Assembly: GCF_947623445.1 (NCBI RefSeq)
Contig: NC_135240.1
Span: forward strand, 21,328,001-21,392,000
Direction: 5' to 3'
From: Clavelina lepadiformis
Taxonomy: Eukaryota; Chordata; Ascidiacea; Aplousobranchia; Clavelinidae
DNA length: 64,000 bases
The translations under genes and the position numbers were made by a program. Positions 35,578 to 48,935 of the stretch are shown one piece after another. The notes beneath the pieces are model-generated. The model was not told the DNA's origin and did not search any database. It saw only the letters and a list, made by a program, of their open reading frames with translations. Position 1 is the stretch's first letter, and each line of letters starts with the position of its first letter.

Positions 35578-38500
35578 TCAGCGCAATTGAGGAGCTCTTC
35601 TGTTCTTAGACAATCCGACTCTGCGGGGGCGATTGCAAGTTTTTAAAGGAGTCAGTGGGTAAAGCTTGCTCAAATCTGAAAAACAGAAGAATACACGTTC
35701 ATAACACTGGTCTTTTGTTTTTGTAACTATTTATCAGTACAAATTTTCAAAGTTAGAAATTGTACCGTAGCTTTGACAATTAAGGTGATTGCACCCGCAG
35801 CACGGCGGCCTTCGACGGAACGATACATCATAGTTTTCCAGCCTATATACAATATAATATATGCGTTGATGTTATTACAACTGTGAGACTGAGTCCCCAG
35901 TCGTATTTTCTGTAGCAAAATATTCATTTTGTTTGATGAAGCATGACAACATTGGCAAACCGTATAATCAGATTATTATGGGCAACTGACAACTGAAATA
36001 ACTTATAACTTTGGTCAAATGCTTTCTGTGTAGAAAATATAACTGAAAAAAGCTAACTAAGACAAAACAGTACGCACCCGTCGTCCTGCATCACTTTTTT
36101 ATCATTTTGTTTTTCCTCTTCTTCAGAGACATGCGCATCGTGATTAATTCGACACTTATCATTAGTATCATAGAGCTGTAGCTCATTACAATATGAAAGG
36201 CTTTCGTGTTGAAGTGGCACTTCTTGATCGTTAACGTAAAGACTTTCTGAAGACGACTCTTGACATAACCGAGGTAATTTTTTAGGATAATCGACAAATT
36301 CTGGAACAGGACGCTTGTTTCTAGGAGATAAATCCTCTCCAGACCATTTTCTCTCCGATCCAAGAGACATAGGTAAAATTTGGTCTTCAAATCCTGAAAG
36401 ATTTTTCTGCGGGCGCACACAAGGTGTGACAACGCTGGGAGATAACCCATCGTCAACACCATCCGAATTATCATGATGTAATGTCATTGATGCTTCGTGT
36501 TCATCAACGCTCTCCAACGCTTGTTGTTCCGGGGAAACTATTTTTTCTGTACACAAAGTTCAATTGCTAAACATCTGCTTGAATGGCTTAGTGGTAGTGC
36601 AGTATAATAGAACTATTATAGTCGGAACTTTGAGTATTATGTAGCAAAGGTTTCGTTTATCGCTGAATTATAGGCCTGCCTGATCTGCTATAGTGTTACC
36701 ATCGTCATTAACGAAAACGCTTTTAGGGACACACGAATAGTTTGCCATGGCTTTATTCAACGTTTTTGCTACTATTAGCAAACAGATAGTATAGACCAGT
36801 AATTCTACAAGATATAAGGAGTCCCACTTGTACCAGTACTCATGCATTGGTGTGCATGAAATCTATCGGGAATGGGTGCATTTGCATATTTTACGTGATT
36901 GCTTTCATCGGCCAAGGAAACAGCTCACCTTTAAAAAATATTTTTTACCTTTCATGGAGGAAACGGCGAAGCCTTCGTTTTTCCATGTCCACGGCCTCCA
37001 TTCAACAATCCTTCTCCTCTTTATGTCGTCCAAACTAGGACAGCTAGAATTGGATTCGAACTGTTTTAGTTAGCTTGGTTAAAAAAGCACTTCACTTCAC
37101 ATATCTATTATTCATATCGAAATAACTATTACAGGCCGTTAGCTAGTGAAAACCAAAGCTGTAGGAAAGCAGTCAACAAATGAAAAAATATGAAAAAGCC
37201 TACTTGACTATTGCAGCTGAGATTTTTTGTTTACCTCATAATTAATTGACCGGAAGCGATGTTAACTAATGCCATGCTTGTTGGCTTTTTGCTGGGCTGG
37301 CCCTCACGTTCGCTTATATTCTCATGAATACATCTGTCCTCATTTGAAATATTGCTGTCATGTTGAATCGGAGAAAGACTGGGGTACAAACCAATCTGGG
37401 ATTCTTGTCCTTGACTGCTACCAGATTCGTTGCTTCGAGCTTTAACAACTGTCGTATTTTCCTCGCCTGCATTCAAAATACCTATTTTTGCTCTAGTGGA
37501 GTCGGTCGAAGATGAGCTCGAGATAGTTGGTACAGCTAGAAATCCAAAATCGGAGTTTTTGGGTTCTGAGGGTGTTGAGGCTAATGGAAAATTTTCCCTA
37601 TTTTGCTCAGTATTAGCTTGGTTAACTATGGTAGTTACGTAATCGGTTGATATCATGTCATCAAAATTATTATTCAAAAACGAAATGTCCATTTGCTGTA
37701 ATTCTGACTGCTGGCCAATTGAGGATATGCACACGGATGCAGCGGATACTGCTTGGGAGTTACGGATTTTTGACTCTTCGTTTTTTTCGTCAAGTATGTT
37801 TGAAGGATTTTCCATAAAAATGCTTGATTCCCGGCTCTTTTTCTCAGGTACAACACTTGAATGTATGGACTTCTGTGAAAAAATCTTATCAACGGGAACA
37901 AGGGCATCATCTGGATACGGATCGTTAAACAATTCCTCATCTGAAACATGGATTTCTTCAACACAACCACTTGTACTACAATTAAGCTTCGAATAATGCG
38001 AACTATCGGTAGAGAAACTACGCTTCCGCTCCGGCTTAATATTAATAAAGTTAAACCAAGATTCATTATCACAGGGCGTATCTTTAAGTTTTCTCTTCTG
38101 CTCCGTGCTGACTGGTGAAATATTTAGACCTTCTCTCATTGCGACAGGTTCCACAGCCGGAGGTTTATAAATCGTTTCTGGGCATAGTTTTCTTTCTGTT
38201 GGATTCTGATAGATTGAAGAAAGGTAACTTGACTTCTGACAATCTATTATTGTTGAATCTGAAAATTTCGTAACGTTTTCCGGGTCATCGTTAGTACAAC
38301 TAAAACTACGTCTTTCCACCATACCAGAACCTTCCTGAACACTGTCAACGTCCACGGCTCTCTCGCCAGCATTAAAAAACTCGGATGGAAAACAATCGTA
38401 ACCTCCATTTCTGGTTCGATTGAGATCCTTTGTGACAGACATTCTACAACTAGGCTGAGATGTTTCCGGTAAAAAATGCTCAACGTCGTCCAAAATGTTA

Positions 38501-38931
38501 TCCATTGCACACACCACACCAACAAGGTTGTGTAAAACCTGTTCGGCAACAGTTTCCACCCTTAACAGCGCGTCAGTATCAGCGTTACCAATCCCTAAAC
38601 TTTTCACTGTACGTTGCTGTGCTTTTATGCTCACCACGTCGTTGTTAATTTTCGCTAACTTGGCCATTGATTGATTTCCTTTTTCTCGAAAGCTTGGAGA
38701 GTTAGGTGTATCTGGAGATTGGCACACATGCAACAGTGGCCAAGCTCCAGATGGAAGACCTTGCTTATACGAAATCACACTTTGAAGAACCTCTGACTTT
38801 TCCGTGCATTGACTTTTCCATAAACCTAATTCAGAAAATCCCTCCACTGCATCCAAAATACGCTTTAAACATATCTTTGCGTTTAGCTCAGTTTCAAGGC
38901 TGTAGTCCAAAATCGCCGATGTTGACAACAT
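35578..38931 (-). CDS. 811-residue protein with a C-terminal RAD51-interaction-like motif
   Basis: Minus-strand exons 38931-37235, 37043-36949, 36546-36078, 35842-35766 and 35675-35578, with all phases matching; ATG at 38931, TGA at 35578-35580. The N-terminal about 165 residues look helical (LETELNAKICLKRILDAVEG; VETVAEQVLHNLVGVVCAMD). The long middle is Ser/Glu/Asn-rich and probably disordered (SDEELFNDPYPDD, SSSSSTDSTRAK). The last two exons carry a Cys cluster (RPPCCGCNHLNC) and then NRPRRVGLSKNRRAPQLR at the very end. This tail resembles the RAD51-interaction motif (Arg-Val-Gly-Leu-Ser-Lys/Arg..Arg) at the C-terminus of RAD51AP1, which suggests a recombination or meiosis role. That is inference from one short motif. 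The rest of the protein is not recognised. Confidence 0.72.
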
Positions 38932-39527
38932 TATACACTAAGAAATGGGCCCTAAATTGCATAAGTAATCTGAATTGAAATTGTATTGCTTACCGAACTT
39001 ACAAGAAGAAATGAATTTGTCTTGACTTGATCATAGCTGTTCGTGTTATGGTACTAAATCAAGACAGTATATCGTTTTCAAACTACCTGTACTTTTTCGA
39101 TTAAACGTTAAACGCTAACGGTTAACGGTTAACCGGTTCCATAATAATTACTACTGCGTTATCAGTTAACTTAAAATCGCATCATTCCAATCCTCATTCA
39201 AATATTATAAGCGGCCTTAATCTAAAATGCTGGCTTCGCTGACTGACTTGTCCGACTTAGTTTCACAGTAGACCACAAAAGAGTCACCTCTGTGTGCAGT
39301 TTAGTTAAAGCCACTATTAAAATCTCTTACAGCTTGCGTTTTTGACAAGCATAGGTTAGGTTAATGTGGGAAGGCAAGTAAGCCCGCACGAACTTCACGC
39401 CAAAGTCGATTTTGACCTATAAGCCCAAAGCTGTTTTAGGTGAAACAGCGACATGGTTACAGCACAAGACTGCATCAATCATTATATTTTCGTCATTAGC
39501 GCCGTGGAGACGAAAAAATAAACAGAG

Positions 39528-39695
39528 TGACTGTTTCACCCTAAGTAGGCCACGCAGCCCATAGTTAAACATAGTAGGTTAGGCGAATGGGTATGCAAGA
39601 AGTCATTTTAAGCTGTTTAGGGTTTAATTTTAGTTATAGGGTTTAATTGAAGCAAGATTTAGATTAAGAGGTAGATTTAGGTTACTGTTATAACA
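39528..39695. repeat. Dispersed repeat family B, copy 1
   Basis: It shares GACTGTTTCACC...ACGCAGCCC, GAATGGGTATGC, TTTAGGGTTTAA and GGTAGATTTAGGTTA, in the same order, with the reverse complement of 45593-45747. Coding capacity is absent and the ends are not resolved. Confidence 0.6.
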
Positions 39696-40460
39696 TTTAA
39701 GTTAGGGTTACAAGAAACCATGAAAAATAACTGTGAACACACGATTTTTTTTCTGATGGAATAGTGGCAGCCAATAACAGAGCCAGTTGTTGCTATAAGT
39801 GGGAAAAAGTGATAAAAAGCGAAACGAATTTTGCTTAAAACGTTTCTGCCTTAAAACGACCTTGTTAGAAACGCAAAAAACTGTTGTTTTTGTTTCTAAG
39901 TTCAAACTCTAATTACCTGCTGGCGCACCGGTAATAGGAATCTAGATCAAATGGTAGAGTATTGAACTGTTAACGCTGATTCTACTGTACAAACTAAGCA
40001 GTTGGTAGGCGACTCCACATCCTAATTGCATAATCTGCCACACTGCCGCGTTTCTGCCTCGCAAACTGTTTAAAACTTTGAAAAACTAGCGCAATAGGCC
40101 TACATTATACAATTTGTCGTTTTAGTTATACTCGTTCCTGTTTTACCGTAGATGATACTATTGTCACGTCATAATCAATATAATCTAGCTGATAAGAAAT
40201 CATGTAACTATATAGTACTGTACATTAAAGCTAAAACCAATGTAAATTGATGTTAATTAGTTTGCTATTTTTTCCACTATTAACTTGGACTAAAACCATA
40301 ATAAAATTATCTGAAATTGAATTTGATGTTTGGTAGTTTCATTTTTTGTACATTCCTGCCCTATACTCGGAGTTTAGAAAAAAGAATGGGTAAGTTATAG
40401 ACTGTTTGATTTCATTTTTGGATGAGTAGTGCACAGCGCGGTCATGCTTCGACAGTGCAG

Positions 40461-40955
40461 TCGCAAATTTATAAATTTAACAATACCTACTATATATCAC
40501 GTATGTACGTTACAGCTGTATAGATTGCTCTAACTGCCATTAGCTTGAAAAGTGATAGCCTACAGCGCAAATACGGTAACCAGTACGGCACCGGTTTGAG
40601 GGGTAGCCTATGAGGTCCAAAGGATATCGCAATTTCACAGACGCAAATGATTGAAACTGCCGGAGTATTTAAGTTTAAAACAATCGTTATATATTCAGTG
40701 ACAATACTGCATATTGCTAATTTCTTAAAATGACGCCTTACTGGACATAGGCTAAACTCCTATGACCTACACTTCTGACTTCAGTTGACTACTGCGTAAG
40801 GAAAGCAACAGCAACAGCATGCTGTCAAACAACTTGACTAATGAATGACATCAGAAAAGCCTTAATCTCCTCGTCGACCGAAATCTGAGACTTTTTGCGA
40901 TTTTCTTTTGTCGATAACTACACGAATCATCTTTCAAAAATATTTTACCAGAGTG
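40461..40955. repeat. Foldback repeat family A, copy 2 (opposite orientation)
   Basis: The reverse complement aligns with 24471-24928 along its whole length. Shared blocks include GGTAAAATATTTTTGAAA, AAAATCGCAAAAAGTCTCAG, GACATAGGAGTTTAG, CTCAAACCGGT..CGTACTGGTT and GGCAGTTAGAGCAATC. The AAAGTGAGGGG arms of copy 1 are not present here, so this copy lost its ends or the arms belong only to a subfamily. Confidence 0.65.
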
Positions 40956-41232
40956 CTTCGAAAGAAGTACCACTCTTCGATCGCTTTCAATGCCTTACCT
41001 GTGTCCCCAGCATGTGTCAAGTTGCTCCAATAAGCGGTAAACTTATAAGAGAATTATTAATTAATTATCAGTCGTTTCTTATCAACGAAATCTGTTCTAA
41101 TAAGCAGTTTGCTCTATAAATCACTGCTCTTTTAAGCGGGTCTTATGTATTCGAAAGAATAAAATTAACAAACAAGCCCAACGTTACGTGCAAAAATAAT
41201 CGCACCTTCAGGAAAACATCGTAACATCGCTT

Positions 41233-42634
41233 CTATCCATGACACTGTCCCTTCTCCTCACCGAGCCAAGCATCTTTCAAAGAGTTTATCACTTTTTTCG
41301 GGGATTCAAGTCCGAGTTTTCTTCTCTTCCCATCAGCCTGCACTATACTGCAGAGCTTACAGAAACTTCTTAAATCATGGTCCCTATTGGTCATAGTTAA
41401 ATGTTCTTCGATTCTTTCTGGATGTTTTATCCAGGACCTCCAGTGAAAATATTCAGCATAAGCTGTTTCGTTGCTTGCTAAATACTGAAGATATTTTACC
41501 AACTCTTCGGGCGTTTTATAATCTCCAGTATGAATGAAGGACTTACTTGGGGCAACTTTCAACAAGTCCGACTTTTTCGGCCCCCATACGATCGGGATTG
41601 TACCCGAACGAAGGCCGTTAAACCAAAATTTTTCGGTGAAGTAATCTTTGCAATCGATGGAGTTTTCAAATGAAAAATAGAACTTGTAGTTTTCTATTTT
41701 TTCATACATCTGCGATGAGTATCTTCCCCTTCCTATCTCTTTACCTCCAAAGCATCTTCCAAATGTGTCCACTTCCAGGCCCGCTGCCATCAGCGATTTG
41801 GCATAATCCATACGTTTTGCATAGCAGTTACTGACCGCCCAAATGGCCATTTTATTCGCCTTTCGTTTTTTTGCCAACAAAGGTTCCAGCTCGGTCTCGC
41901 CGCTTGCATTCAGCTCCCTAAGGATGAGATTGATGCTACCGTAAGGCGCGTAGACATCTGCATCAGTCCGATAGTGAAAAGTTAAGTTGAAATAGTTATC
42001 GAATCCGCCCGATACAGATGAATGAATAGGACTCTCCGATGCCCACCAAGCAAACTGTTGGTAACCTTGCCTGAATAACGCATCATTAAGTTTTAAATTA
42101 AGCATTATCTAAATATGACAAGAGAACCATGTAAAAATTTGTTGTATTAATTTGATAAATATGTCAACTGTACCTTTCAGAGGGCAAGTTTCCCCGATTA
42201 AGCGAATCTGACTTAAAAACGACGGCGTGTGCTTTGTTTAGCAGACTTTTGTCGTATGTGATTTGACAGCTTATGTTGGCCAAACATTCCAACGGGTTTG
42301 CTGCATATCCGGGTTTGCCTGCACTATTGACCCATATAATAATTGTGTATCGACGGCCATGTTCATCAAGCATGTCTTCTTCATTAAAAATTATGTCTTC
42401 TGGGATAATTGGAGCATTCTTTTCGGCGCGAACTGTAACTTTGCTTCGCGGCGACAGAAAAACGCCATTTTCAGCGGCATTACCAAGCTTTTGAACATTG
42501 ACGAGAAGACGCCTTTCTTCTTGGAAGTAATCAGGTTTTTCGTGGTAAGAAAACTGCACGCACGTAAAAATAACAGTTGAGATTAGGCCTAGACCCAATG
42601 CCTTCTTTGCAAAACGCCAAGTTTTTCTAATCAT
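41233..42634 (-). CDS. Alpha-1,3-fucosyltransferase (GT10), paralogue 1
   Basis: Golgi type II enzyme that transfers fucose from GDP-fucose to GlcNAc in N-acetyllactosamine-type glycans. Exons 42634-42174 and 42070-41233 join at phase 2 (LPSE-R-QGYQQF), giving 432 residues. A short basic cytoplasmic tail precedes a signal-anchor helix (residues about 11-30, ALGLGLISTVIFTCVQF) and a stem. The catalytic part has FAWWASESP, the FNLTFHYRTDADVYAPYG block and the GT10 donor-binding motif FYFSFENSIDCKDYFTEKFW followed by RSGTIPIVWGP. Paired Cys near the C-terminus (CKLC) match the family. Vertebrate relatives are FUT3-7 and FUT9; I do not assign one-to-one orthology. The other copy lies 8.2 kb to the right on the same strand. 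Confidence 0.9.
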
Positions 42635-45600
42635 TCCTGAGCAGGTATGCGTTCAACTTAGTACTGTAAATAAATAACCATATTTTAGGAGTAATACAAC
42701 AATGTGTTATTTATGGGGAATTAAACCTCGTAATTTTTGGAAATGAAGACACTCTTGCAAACAACGAATATATTAACCAAAATATGGGAAATGCAATAAA
42801 ATTTAGATATAGGCTTAGACTATTATAGGTTACATTAAGAACAATCTTTTCTGGCTGTTGCAACCTTGCACTCAGTCAAACCAGAACGCTGCTGTTAATT
42901 GCATTTTACAATGTAGAAACCTGATGTTTCTTGACGCTTCCTACAAAGGTTTCAGCTATCGGTCAATATTTGTTTTATAAAATTTGACTTTGTAAGTTTT
43001 TAGATATATTATATTAGCATATTGTTTCCGCGATTATCGATTGTTTGTTACTTTAGTGTATTCTACGCAGGCGCGCTTTCCCTTTTCCTTGTCGGTATTT
43101 ATTTAGGTCAGTTCGGTACAGCGGGAGTGACAGCATGTCAAAAATCATTGACATATGTCTATAGGGTGACCAACTGTCATATATTTCATATGACAGTTTG
43201 AAATATGTGTCATATCTATGAAATACGTCGCTATAAAAATGTCATATATGCCACAATCTCTAAGACACTCAAAGAGATGTAGTCAAGTTGTGCAAAAGTG
43301 ATACAAAAATGTAGCAAATTTTGGCAAATTAATTCTTAGACAATATGCTTTTTTGAAAGAAAAACGAAATGTTTCGCATTCATACGCGCAACTTTTCAAA
43401 ATTATCGTATAGCGTTTAGGAAGTCAAGTTGGTCACGTGAATGGGTACATTATATATCTGTGTATAAGTTGCCAAAATAAGAGTGTTGCATTAAATATAT
43501 GCTTTTTCGAACATAAATATTATTTCAATAACCGAAAGCCAAAAATAGTTTTTGTCTAACTTTTGAAAGTCCGATAACTTTACGACAACTAGTTTTTGAG
43601 TGACTAGTATAGAGCAAATTTTTGTATATGTTTTTATAAAATAAAAAAATATAAAAATCCAAAGAATTGATTTAAGAATTTAAAAAAGTTGACTTTATTG
43701 ACTTAACAAAAAATTTGACAAAATAATTTAATGTTTCTTGAGTATTTTTATTAAAAAAACACTAAATCAACCAAAGGTCGGTATAAACTAACATGAGATG
43801 ATATTGCGTTGTGCTTCAAACATTTTCATGAAAAAAAACTTGCCTTTAAGCGAAGTAAAGTGTTTAGACTTCTTATCGCTACTATTCGATTGCAACACTG
43901 TCACAGATAACTTTGTCTGACTTTGTTGATTATATTGCTCCACAATTATTTAATAGTGACACTAAGTACCAATCTGTACTCCGCAAAGAACAGAAAAACA
44001 TTTGTTATCACCAGTAGTTTCGCCAATCGTATTTAAAATAAAAAATTGACGATATTACCTGAAGATAATAAATTAACCTTTTATTGAATTTATATTTTTA
44101 TTCTATACCACCACCAAACTTCGAACAATATACGGTTTTCTCGCCATTCTCTTTTACCTCCAAAAATTTGCTTTATTGAAAAAAACCTACTCTATAGTAA
44201 TTAGCGATTGCAAACTACCGTGCTGGGTCGGTCACACCCGGGGGAATATCCAAATGTCACCCTTCTTATTAAAACAGGGTTCCACGAGACTAAAACTCGT
44301 TTTATTTCACTTCTTGCAAGTGAAATACAAAAAGCGTTTGCTATTTTTTTGCAGTTTAGGAGACCTCTGTCGAACCCAGCTTAAGAACTAAATGGTTTAC
44401 TATGGGACTGAGGCCACCAAAGGCCTTTGATTGATCTATTGCAAAAACTAAGCAACAACCTTTCAGATCTCAGAAAACCAACCTTTATTACCCAGCAGTA
44501 ATATCTAGCTATATCACAAACCGCCGCTAATTACTCCTGCATGAGATTCTACTGCAGAAAACATTTTACAACTATAGTACAGACAAGTAGTATGTAATAT
44601 TGGGGTACTAGCACAATTTAGGATTTTAAGGTTTTGAACCAGTAAAAGGCAGCACATCCGAAGACGCCCAAATACACTTCATGACAATGACATATCAATT
44701 GCCCAATGCTCGGTTAAAGCATCCAAGGTAAGTACGCAGTCATTCATCGAAGCCAAATAGTCCAGAGATCAAGGCACTAAACCCACTCTGATGAAAAGAA
44801 CTATTGTTTGCCAAATAACAATAGTCTATGGCAGTGGCTCCTAAACGTTTTCTACTTTAGTTAGATCTACCGTGTTTTTCGTTTAGTACAAACACTCTGT
44901 TCTTGTACTATACCACATATGTCCCCATATATACATTTAGAAAACTCACAAATGACAAATACTCCACCACAAGCAAAGATATTGAATAAATACTTTTGAA
45001 AGAGATAACAGCCAAGGGTTGAAAGCCTCCAAATGAAAAATAAGAAAAAAAACAAAAACCTTAGTTTGAATGAGATTGGTGCTAACTACACGTTGCGACA
45101 GAGATTCTCATTTGTTTTCGATAGCTTTGAGGCCATGGTTTTACTTTATGCAAGCCGGGCTATAATTTGGCATGTTAAAAAATGCACTTGACTATATCAA
45201 AGAAAATATGAGTTGTCGTACTATCATTAACTTTGAAAAATTTAGTTATTTATTGTTTTATTCTGAGGTTTCATTAATCAAAGTCTGCCAATAGACCTAC
45301 TTAATTTCGATGCTGCAATGTCACTAACTAATTGCAAAACTATTCCAGTAATAAACTGCGAAAATATGACGTGACAAAGAAAATACAATCCAGTACTATC
45401 ATTACAATCCAGTAGCCTACATCGAATACGCCATGGAAGAAGCTGAAATTTGTTCAATCATAAAAGACAACGCGCTATGTCAATTAAAACCAGGCTGTCA
45501 CTATTTACCTGAAAAATTGTATACGTTTGAAGTTATCTTTCACAGTTTCTTGCTAGCCTAACTTAAATGCAACGGTATACCAGTAATATATTAACTCAAA

Positions 45601-48600
45601 CCTAACCTAAATCTACCTTCTAATCTATAAAAACAAATTCAGTTAAACCCTAAATGGCTCAAATCATTTTCGCATACCCATTCTCTTAACTTAACCACCT
45701 ATCCTCAACAACGGGCTGCGTGTTTTTTACTTATGGTAAAATAGTCACTTTAGTAAAATGTTGCTAACGACGTTTACTAGATTACTAGATGATCATTTAC
45801 GTTCATGTACTGTTATTCTGACTGATTTATTGTAAACCTAAATAAGTGTCTTCCATACCACCTGGAAGATCTTCACTTATCGTAGCCTGGTTTGGGAGCC
45901 ACTGGTCCGTGGGGTTTTGTTGTCAACATAAAATTATACAGCACAGCCTAATGGTATACGATATGGTTTCACCAAAGAACATTCTGAAATAAAGCCAACT
46001 GATGAAACATGAGCTTCTTGAAAGGAAAAATCGAAATTAAGTTGTTGGTTGTGATTATTTCGACCGCCAGACGTATCTCTGATAAATAGCACTCCCAATA
46101 AACTACAGAATAAATAAAACCTTCGGAATTCACCTACTCTTATAAGTGCTAGATTTTGAACTGCTTTCACAAGTTTTTGGGAACAATTTCCTACGTTTTC
46201 CGCTTAACTATCGTATTCACTGCAAAGGCACTCAAAACTGGAAAAGCTTTATCTTTGTGCGCAAAAATTACTAAAACGCTTTTGTTGAACACCTCTACAT
46301 GCTTTGCTTTTTGACAATGCATAAACCGTTTGCACTGTTTGCAAAAGAAAAACGAAGAAAATAAATCAAAGATTTATTATTAAACTGATTAAGCGAAGTA
46401 AACGTTGAAGAAATTTGCTGACACATACAAAGCTTTCGCCTTTAGATGGAAAAACGCAAAGTTTGAAATAACCCCGATTAAAGCCACACTGTCATGCTTG
46501 ACTAGATTTTAGCACACACTTGTCAAGCCCAATGACTTTTACATCTGTGTACACCCAATGATTTTTACATTTTTATTTACCACTGGGAGTGGTCATCATT
46601 TTCACGGTTATGCACGACAGGTTTTTGTAGAACTAAATAAGCTGTGAAATCTCGATGAAATTCGACCGGTATTGGACTGAAATAGAATATAAGGTGACAA
46701 AGCGATAGAGCGCAAACAAGATCGCGAAGTGCTTGCCTTGAAATGGTAGCAGTGTACTCTAATATCGGCCGACACGTCGGGATAGTTATTATCAATGCGT
46801 TTCTCAACTCTTGGATTTGTATGGGTTGCTAATCATAGCACTTTGCCCTCAGATGGTTATGCTCTCCACCCTGACAAAACGAGACCCAGCATCTTTGTGC
46901 TGCCATTTGATGGACCCCGTCAATCACGACATGATGAGCTTTCACTGTTCATACGTATAAATTGATCAATGGAGGAAATAAATGAATTCAAGCAAATTTC
47001 ATTTATTGGTTTCCAAGAGTCTTTAGACAAACCAACATATATACGCTTGCTAATATCGTAAGATTAATTTTAACATATCATACAATTTATAGCAATGTAA
47101 CTTTAACGACCAAATTTTTCCATGCAGCTATATACAGTACAAAAACTCGTTGTAATTAGACTTGGGTCAGGAATAAGTGCGCTGTTGCTTAACTTAGCTA
47201 AGCTTGGCTGTTGCTTCCGTTAAGGGCTGTAGTTTTTATTACAGGAAGTCAACGTGATTCATTATCACAGCACCAGAACAAAGTCTTATGCTCTTTCCAA
47301 CTATTTTGCTTATGACGTTAAAACAATATAGTTCATAACACAGCATAGGACTATTTCACCACTAATTTACTTGACAAATCAATTTCTACTTTCTCAAACT
47401 TCTAAAGGATTTCTTGGGTACTAACACCTTATACATAACTAAAAACATTACGAATAATTTTCACACGAAAACTGAAACTTGCGCCAAAACGTTTTCTCTA
47501 CAAGAAATATCACATTAGATTGGAAAACCCATCAGAAGAATGTTTGAAACATTCTGCTCAGTTCTCCTGACAAGCTTATTTGTAAGTAATAGCGTGAAGG
47601 ATATTCATAGAAAGATACAGTATATAGCCTATATTTCGTATATGATGCTCAGTATTCATGGCCAGGCAGCAATAATAAAGACCATGACCGCAGCAACCAC
47701 AAGCAAAAACGCAACATGACGGTTCGCGAAATAAAATATAAGGATAAATCGGTTTATGTTTTCCTTGCTAATACTGTTACCCGTATTAACAATTTGTCTG
47801 CAATCACAAAAATGACTTACGACTCTTTTGTAACTTAAAACTTTTGAAATATGCGTTTCGGCTTACTTTTAGCTAAGGTCTTAGGTTAACAAATGCACAA
47901 AACTATAACCACATCTAGTTTAGATAGAGACGCAATTGACTTTAAGTTCCAAGTTGCCTATGTTACTAATAGCACAACTAAACTAGAAAGGCTAAAAACT
48001 CATTTATTTGCAGGAAAAAGAAATATTGACTAATTTCAAGCTGACATCGTTCTTTAAGATTGACATCACCTTCTTCCGAATAATAATATACTGTACTGTG
48101 TAGTAGAACGAAAAGTGACTGTAAATACGTAATTAAGTACTAGTGTATACGTATACGAGAAAAATTCTTAATTATTTTCTACTTTTCTCGTATGTATATA
48201 GACCTACAGTATCACAGTACTTATATACAGTATAGTATAGTCGTTTCGTTATGCCAGCCCGAAACTAGTCCATGTTTTTTATCTGTAAATAAATGAGTTA
48301 TGAACCTTTCTGCTTTAGTCGTGTTATTAAAAACTGCTTAGTATACGTAAACACGTCTGCTGTTGACAATCACGACTTGCTATTCAACTAATGTCGGAAG
48401 TTTATGAATGCCAATATCTTGCACTGAAACACTTTATAGCAGTACAACACAGCAAGATATCTTTTAGCAAAGTACTTCTTAGAATTAAACAACAACTTAA
48501 CCATTCACTTATTCAGAATATAGAATATATTTTTATGATATATAGAATACGACGTCGCGTTGGCTGTTAAAAACTTTCGCAAATACCCTTTTTATTGACA

Positions 48601-48651
48601 CACTTGATCTGCCCCATTTACTGTAATAACAATACCATAAACCGTCTCTGA
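42635..48651. other. Gene-free spacer between fucosyltransferase paralogues (left part)
   Basis: No exon could be supported in these 6 kb. It contains repeat family B copy 2 (45593-45747). A stretch near 43167-43440 has GTGACCAACT in inverted orientation at both ends and may be an eroded MITE. The rest is AT-rich with no recognisable feature. Confidence 0.35.
45593..45747. repeat. Dispersed repeat family B, copy 2 (opposite orientation)
   Basis: Reverse-complement match to 39528-39695, with conserved blocks ACGCAGCCC, GAATGGGTATGCG, TTTAGGGTTTAACTGAA and GGTAGATTTAGGTTAGG. A weaker resemblance is visible near 20340-20380 (CTAACCTTACCTAAATC), so there may be a third, older copy. Confidence 0.6.
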
Positions 48652-48935
48652 GTTATAAGTAGGGCCATTTAAAGTCATTAAAGTCATATTTTTTTCTATG
48701 CATCAGTAAGTCGTGAAATCAACTTTAACGCAAAAATCGCATCCCTATGAGGTATATTAAAAAAGTTATGAAGTCATATTTTCCTGGTTAGGTCATAAAT
48801 CAGCTTTTTAAGTTATATAGTCATATTTTTGAGTTATAAAGTCATATCGTTGTATACTTTAAATAAAAAGTACCAATTTAAGCGGTGAAGCAATGAAGCA
48901 CTAAGAAAGTAAGGCAATTTCTGATTGAACATAAC

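Larger units (their letters stand above)
38932..41232. other. Repeat-rich gap between the 811-aa gene and the first fucosyltransferase
   Basis: No gene was found. It holds repeat family B copy 1 (39528-39695), a tRNA-Asn-like relic near 39938-40010 that lacks a B box, and repeat family A copy 2 (40461-40955). Around 39105-39140 there is a run of related AACGTTAA/GGTTAACC words. Confidence 0.4.

Noticed and set aside
36585-36640. A-box-like TGGCTTAGTGGTAGTGC
   Set aside because: No matching B box or cloverleaf; also lies in an intron of the 811-residue protein gene.
39938-40010. tRNA-Asn-like stretch (A-box-like AAATGGTAGAGTA, anticodon-loop-like CTGTTAA)
   Set aside because: No B box and the stems do not pair, so it is not a functional tRNA gene; at most a decayed tRNA-derived relic.
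43167-43440. Possible MITE with GTGACCAACT in inverted orientation at both ends
   Set aside because: The right end lacks the outer bases of the left end and no target duplication was found.
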